A stretch of 64,000 bases of DNA from NCBI GenBank assembly GCA_023101725.1, contig JALJCO010007894.1:186001-250000 (forward strand), in the 5' to 3' direction. Each line of letters starts with the position of its first letter. Positions within the stretch are counted from its first letter, which is position 1. This document shows positions 58,962 to 64,000 of this stretch, in pieces. The notes beneath the pieces were generated by a model, which was given only the letters and a program-made list of their open reading frames with translations, had not been told where the DNA came from and searched no databases. The position numbers and the translations under genes are program-made. The stretch is from Atherinomorus stipes. Taxonomy: Eukaryota; Chordata; Actinopteri; Atheriniformes; Atherinidae.

Positions 58962-59021
58962 TTTTATAATGGAGCAGTGGGACTGCCAAACGTGGCTTGA
59001 GTTAATTTAGGTGAAGATCAT
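58789..59021 (-). CDS. cep192: cep192 exon 2 (start codon)
   Basis: Coding begins at 58961 and gives residues 1-58, with the conserved LPVAASTVAK block. The acceptor TTTTACAG precedes 59021 and the donor GTGCGA follows 58789. The exon's first bases form an upstream ATG with a 4-codon reading frame (ATG ATC TTC ACC TAA), a possible minor translational brake. Confidence 0.93.
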
Positions 59022-59518
59022 CTGTAAAACTAGATAAATAGAAAGAGAAATAAACAATGAGAGCGTTAGTTTGTGATTTTCAAAAAATAACCGTTAAATT
59101 GAACAGCCCATTAGTCTGGGTTGGACCAATTCATTTAGGTCAAGTTAAAACATAATTCGGCTGCGACACAAAAGTGATGGAAGTATACTTTTAAAAAATT
59201 ATTTGTTTGACTTTTATTTGCTTTTACGTATGCTTTTTTGTAGATTTTGGATAAGTATGTTTTTCCCCCCTCTAATTTAGGCTAAATTAGCTCAAATTTG
59301 GCGTTATTAGCTACTTGCTAAAAACAAGAGCATTTGTCACGAGCTTGCACCTTCCAAATTTGAGTTAATCCTCTTAACACGTTAAAAGTAGCGTAACAAA
59401 ATGACAGCAGACAGGAATGAGAAGATAACTACCCCCACCTGCTTGTTAAAATTATTTTTACTCACTTTCAGCGAAGAAAGTAGTCAAAATATAAACGTTA
59501 GTTGATCTTAAAACTTAC
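59022..59518 (-). other. cep192: cep192 intron 1
   Basis: Intron between the non-coding first exon and the start-codon exon. AT-rich; I see no repeat family or element in it. Confidence 0.7.
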
Positions 59519-59720
59519 TATCAGTATTCCAGGAGCGGGCCAACACGACTGCTTCTTCACGAACTTAACCTCTGTCCGTATAAACCTGCTCAGACACGCT
59601 GCAAAATGTAGTTACGTTACAAATGTAACTTCTCTAGCACTTACATTTATCATTTTTTCTTAAAATTGGGCATTTCAAACAAACTCTGCTCCAGTTCTGA
59701 GACACCAAACAGCGCCCAGA
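59519..59720 (-). other. cep192: cep192 exon 1 (5' UTR), 5' end approximate
   Basis: A good minus-strand donor (GTAAGT) sits at 59513-59518, so a non-coding first exon ends at 59519. It lies just inside a CpG-containing stretch below two CCAAT boxes. The transcription start is not visible; the upper limit given is a guess. Confidence 0.6.
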
Positions 59721-59739
59721 AACCACAGGAAGCCCGCGT

Positions 59740-59840
59740 GAGCGTCATATTTTAAGGGCGGGACTTCAGCCGTTTGGATCACTCTGATTGGCCAAAACAG
59801 CCGGAGAGGGAGGAAATAGTTTATCGTGATTGGATGGTAT
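59740..59840 (-). promoter_or_regulatory. cep192: cep192 core promoter region
   Basis: Two inverted CCAAT boxes (ATTGG at 59787-59791 and 59829-59833) and a GC box (GGGCGG near 59757) lie just upstream of exon 1, in a locally CpG-containing stretch with no TATA box. Paired CCAAT boxes (NF-Y) are typical of G2/M-expressed genes, which fits a centrosome-maturation factor. Function is inferred. Confidence 0.5.
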
Positions 59841-60419
59841 ATGTGCCACTTTGCTCTTGGTTGGCTGGGTAGCTCAGGTGGAAAATAGCACTAGCCCATT
59901 CATATATTACAGAGTTGGTCTCCTAAAATAATAATAATAATAAAAAGAAAATAATAATGAAATAATAATAATAATAAACAAGAGGTCCTTTTATTTTTCA
60001 AATGCACCCTTAATGTATTTAATAAAGTAAACATACATTCTTACAAGAGTAAATTAACTGAATACACTTAAACAAGTAAAAATTAAGTTATAAAAAATAG
60101 CTATTTGGTTAAAGGACAAAAAAAAAAAAAAAGTTTCTTTTTTACTTGAGGATATTGAAGTAGGGATGTACCGTGGGAGAACTGACCAAGTGAAGAGCAT
60201 ATCATGTGTTGTGCCAAACAGCTGCAGATACGCCTCAGTTAGCAGACAGCTGTCTGGACAGAGTCGCACATACAGAGATTATGATGTCTCAGAATATGAT
60301 CTGGTACTGACATTTACATTCAGAATTCACATTGTTATTCAAATAAAGACCATCTTTTAGCGATCTAAGTGTCACATGACCTTCGTTTATACACACCAGC
60401 TCTGGGTCTGAAACACAAC

Positions 60420-60880
60420 TAATCAAGAAGTACCATGAAGATCAAGGAGCTCTCCACAGAGTAATATGGAGGTATAAATTAGGGTTGGGATACAAAAGAC
60501 ATTTTCAACTATTCAAAAATCACAGAGCACCATTAAACCCCTTATCACGACTGGAAATAATGTCACACCACAGCAAACCTGCCCATAAATGTAACCCTAA
60601 CATCATCCCCACAGTGAGACATGGTGGTGGCACAATCATCCTCTGGGGGTATTTTTCATCAGTGGGGACTGAGAAACTGTTCAGAATGATCGATGGTGCT
60701 AAATACAGCATAATTGTTGAGGAAAACCTGTTTAAATTTTCCAGAGATTTGAGACAAAGGTGACAATGACTCTTTGCATACTGCTAAACTAACACTTCAA
60801 GGGTAAATACTTAAATGCGTTAAAGATGGGCATTATAGTTCAGACCTCTATCAAACTGAATCTGCGACATGACTTCAATA
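60420..60880 (+). pseudogene. Decayed Tc1-like transposase between cep192 and seh1l
   Basis: Plus-strand remnant with TVRHGGGTIILWGYFSSVGT and DGAKYSIIVEENLFK, followed after a stop by DNDSLHTAKLT (the DNDPKHTA block). Several frame breaks. Lies about 0.7 kb upstream of the cep192 promoter. Confidence 0.85.
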
Positions 60881-61394
60881 ATACAAGGAAATACAGTCAC
60901 AACTGCTTTATTTAATTGATACGCTTAACTCATCTCAAGATGACACATTATCTCATGTCATCTTGAAATAATCAACATTAGCAAGAGTCTGTTTAAGGGA
61001 CTTACTCTGCGTCATTTAAGCAGGGCAACTGTTCAAGCCGAAACCAGCCTGGACATAGCTGCAGGCCACACAGCCAAGCTGATTGTCATGGTTTTCAGCA
61101 CATTAGCTCCTTATACAGAGGATCTCGTGTCAGTTTCATGAATGTCTGGAATGCTTGAAAACAGATTGAATAACACTGTGGATCCATGTTTGAGGTAATA
61201 CCAGCAACTCATATACTATTTCCATTATTTTGTTTTCCTTACCAGTTAGTTCCTCATATGCCATTTTTAACTGTATAAAAAAGGGAACTTCCAACTTGTG
61301 ACTTGACAAGAAAAAAACTTACCAGCCCATACAATGTATTTTCATCAAATCTGATTCACCTTCTAATCTTAGCACAGAAAAAACCACAGAGGAA

Positions 61395-61510
61395 AAAATA
61401 CACAAAAAAATTATTTATTAAAAATGAATGGCAGTACTTTAACTCATCCTCACCCCAGCAACATTTTACTTTGTTTATTCATTCAAAATACACATACAAA
61501 AAACTACAAA
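61395..61510 (-). other. seh1l: seh1l short 3' UTR with poly-A signals
   Basis: Minus-strand AATAAA hexamers occur at 61474-61479 and 61414-61419, 30-100 bp after the stop codon, so a very short 3' UTR is plausible. Longer forms cannot be excluded. Confidence 0.5.
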
Positions 61511-61688
61511 TCATTGCTCTTCAGCTTCTGGCAGAGACAGCAGTGCTCTAGAGGAGAGTCTGTGGGGAAGAGCCTGTTGCTGAGGCTGAATAACGGGTTC
61601 AGCATCACAGTGCTCGATTAGGGATGAAGGAGGCAGCAGACCGTACCTGCTACCCGCTCTGGGAGGATCCAGAGGCGGAAAGAAATAC
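61511..61688 (-). CDS. seh1l: seh1l last coding exon (long isoform C-terminus)
   Basis: Seh1 is a WD40 protein of the Nup107-160 nuclear pore subcomplex and of GATOR2. This exon encodes 58 residues beginning YFFPPLDPPRAGSR, with LIEHCDAE and SLPEAEEQ before the stop at 61511-61513. Human long-isoform SEH1L ends with YFFPPLDSPRAGSR and VEHSCDAD in the same order. The acceptor ATTGCTTCAG precedes 61688, and the exon starts one base before a codon. The WD40 repeats lie beyond the right edge of the window. The gene order seh1l-cep192, same strand, matches human. Spacer conservation is low, as expected for this tail. Confidence 0.9.
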
Positions 61689-61866
61689 CTGAAGCAATGT
61701 AGGGGGAAACAAAATCAAACCAACAAAAAGAAAAAGAAAGAAAGAAACAGGAAGAGAGACAGATGACAAATACATGGACAGGGAAGGGAAAATATTTTAA
61801 AACTAACAGAAGGAAACAAAAAGAAATGAGAATTTAAAAGAAAACATTGCATAAATACAGAAGACA

Positions 61867-62859
61867 ATTAGGGCCACTGAAGAAAAATATTAAATTCTGA
61901 GAAAAAAAAAAGAGTCAGAATTCTGACTTTTTTCTCAGATCTGCTATTTTTTTTTTTAAGAAATTTGAAAAAAAAAAATAATCTGCCAAATTTTCTTTTT
62001 TTTTAATGTTGTGGGAAAAAGTCAGAATTAGACTTTTTTCCCCAAACATTTTTTGGAAAAAGAGATTTTTTTCTCAAAACATTAAAGAAAAAAAACATTT
62101 TAAAATGTTTTGAGAAAAAAAAAATCAGAATTCTGACTTCAATTCAAAAGAATTCTGAAATTCTCAGAATTGTTTTTCTTTTGCAAAACATTTTTTTAAT
62201 GTTCTGGAAAAAAAAATCAGAATTCTGAGGGAAACGTGTCAGAATTCCAACTTTAATTTCAGAATTAAAGAATTCTGAGATTCTCAGAATTCTGAAGGAA
62301 AAAAAGTCAGAATTCTAACTGTTTTCACAGAACTTTTTTTTTTTTAGAAAAACAGAAAAAAAAAGAATCAGCCATTTTTCATTTTTGTTTAATGTTCTGG
62401 GAAAAAAAGTCAAAATTCTGACTTTAATCTCAGAATTCCGAGAAAAAGAAAAGTCACAATACTGACTTTTTTCCTCAGAATTCAGATTTTTTTTTTAAAA
62501 ATTTTTGTTTCTTTCATGTTCTGAGAAAAAAGTCAGAATACAGACTTTTTGTGAGTCGATTAAATGCAGAATTAAAGAATTCTGAAATTCTCAGAATTGT
62601 TTTTTTTTTTCCCACAACATTTTTCTTTAATGTTCTGGAAAAACAAATTGGAATTCTGAGGGGAAAAAAGTCAAAATTCTAACTTTTTTTTCTCAGAACT
62701 TTGACTGTTTTTTAGAAACTTAAAAAAAAAAAAATCTGCCCATTTTTATCTTATTTTTTTAATTGCTCTGGAAAACACAGTCAAAATTCCGAGATTTAGG
62801 TCAGAATTCTTGTTTTTTTTATCACATTTTTTATCTTATATCCCTTCAGTGGCCCTAAT
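61867..62859. mobile_element. 993-bp GTCAGAATTCTGAC element with perfect 16-bp inverted termini (seh1l intron)
   Basis: ATTAGGGCCACTGAAG at 61867-61882 is exactly inverted at 62844-62859; the similarity continues outward as AGAAGA with two mismatches. The interior is alternating AAAGTCAGAATTCTGACTTT-like modules and A/T runs. No coding capacity. Confidence 0.88.
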
Positions 62860-64000
62860 CTTCTTCTATACATATACACTCAACAACTTAAAAAGGGATT
62901 ATTAACAGGCAGGGTGGTCATGGTAACATCAGTTTATTTTTCCAAAAGTGTGTGCAACGCCATTATCAGACAGCAAACTTCTTTCAGAACAAATCAAAAG
63001 AATGTGTCAGCTGTGAAGTACATGCATGCGGTTTTCATGCCAAATATGAAAACTTCAACCAGTTATAACCATGTAATCAGCTACGAAATGCACCAAGCAC
63101 AGTCTTGTATTTCAAATATGTTTGAGTGTGGGCACACAAGAGACATTAGTAATATGCTGGACTCTGGTTTATCTTTGGAGAGGTCAGCTGTCGCAGGGGA
63201 GGAGCAAAGGGAGCTCTCTTGCCAATCCTGCATGCAACAAGCAGTACAATACCAAGTTAACTTGAGTAAACCCACGTCACACTTAATGTTGTCAAACGGT
63301 AGCTGGAATGCGAAGAATCTGTGTAAAACTATTAGACAATCAGAAGTACAAAAAACAAACTCATACAAAACATACTGATCTTGTGTTACTCAGGTTAGAC
63401 ATGAATCAAGAGTTAAGTCAAGGAGGTGAATACAAAGATTTGGTTAAGTTTAACATAGTGATGCACGATAACAAAAATTTCCACCGATAATTTTCTACTT
63501 CCCATGGTCGATACCATAACCAATAACTGATAAGTTTATATTTAAAAATTAATATAATCTGCAGTTTGTGCTCTGGATGCAGCATGACATTTAGCTGCAA
63601 ACAAAAAGAAAGAAAAAAACAAAAAAACAGCTTTCCATGGGATCACCACAAACATCGCATTGGTTAATTATATTGATAACCGTTTTATATAATATAATAT
63701 ACTTGATTATTCCCAATTAGAGAGCCAATTAGGATATTCATTCTTTGCATTTAACCCATCTTGGGTTTACCCCATATAATACTTAATATTTGACATTTAT
63801 ATTAATTGCTATTAGTAGTAGTATAAGTATTATAATGCAAAAAAATATAATATAACAATAAGATATAATTTTTATTATTAATCAATTATATTTAATTCAT
63901 TATTAATCGAATTTGATACTTTATTTCCTCATTTCAGGGAGCCTTTTAAGATCTGGCTAGGGACAACAGATGAAAACTAGCCTTTGACTACATCTGGCAT
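62860..64000 (-). other. seh1l: Presumed seh1l intron, no exon recognised
   Basis: A 154-codon plus-strand frame at 62914-63378 matches nothing and lacks splice context. From 63459 a GTGATGCACGATAACAAAAA start marks another hAT-like remnant, followed by AT-rich sequence to the window edge. Confidence 0.5.

Noticed and set aside
59868..59890. Second tRNA-like GGGTAGCTCAGGTGGAAAAT upstream of cep192
   Set aside because: No B box and no paired arms; not callable as tRNA or SINE.
62914..63378. 154-codon plus-strand frame
   Set aside because: No recognisable family, no promoter or splice context, and it lies in the presumed seh1l intron; opposite-strand frames overlap it.

Overview
The window is vertebrate genomic DNA, almost certainly from a ray-finned (teleost) fish. 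The genes have many short exons with GT-AG introns. The introns are packed with DNA-transposon debris typical of teleosts: Tc1-like transposase remnants, many small hAT-like elements and fold-back MITEs, plus L2-like LINE tails and poly-A retro-insertions. The species cannot be fixed from the sequence alone.

The dominant feature is one complete gene on the minus strand, cep192 (centrosomal protein of 192 kDa, the vertebrate SPD-2 homologue). I could place 52 exons. Exon 1 (about 59.5-59.7 kb) is non-coding, the start codon is at 58961 in exon 2, and the stop codon is at 8676-8678 in exon 52. The 51 coding pieces join with consistent splice phase to 8241 nt, i.e. 2746 residues, against about 2540 in human. 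The N-terminal half carries the regulatory docking segments: a conserved N-terminal motif with the Plk1-type threonine, an acidic Plk4-binding-like stretch, and an Aurora-A-binding-like segment. The C-terminal half carries the Ig-like/ASH SPD-2 region. The 3' UTR probably runs to about 7.49 kb.

Upstream of cep192, in the same orientation, lies the last coding exon of seh1l (61511-61688). It encodes the tail of the long Seh1 isoform, so the SEH1L-CEP192 gene order known from human is conserved. About 1.7 kb separates the two genes. That gap holds a compact CCAAT/GC-box promoter and a decayed Tc1-like copy.

At the left edge (about 0.8-1.7 kb) a CpG-rich stretch with a minus-strand splice donor may be the first exon of a further gene. 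The rest of 1-7.4 kb is transposon-derived: an internally deleted Tc1, a 1.16-kb poly-A retro-insertion with an 11-bp target duplication, and a 400-bp hAT-type element with a perfect 8-bp duplication.

The introns hold most of the remaining structure: at least five hAT-type insertions with recognisable target duplications, several long inverted repeats, a four-unit ~350-bp tandem array, a ~31-bp minisatellite, a ~280-bp nearly pure G+C tract inside a hAT-type element, and a probable GC-AG intron. I see no CRISPR array, no prokaryotic system and no credible new multigene system. The unusual content is repeat biology inside an otherwise conserved centrosome gene.
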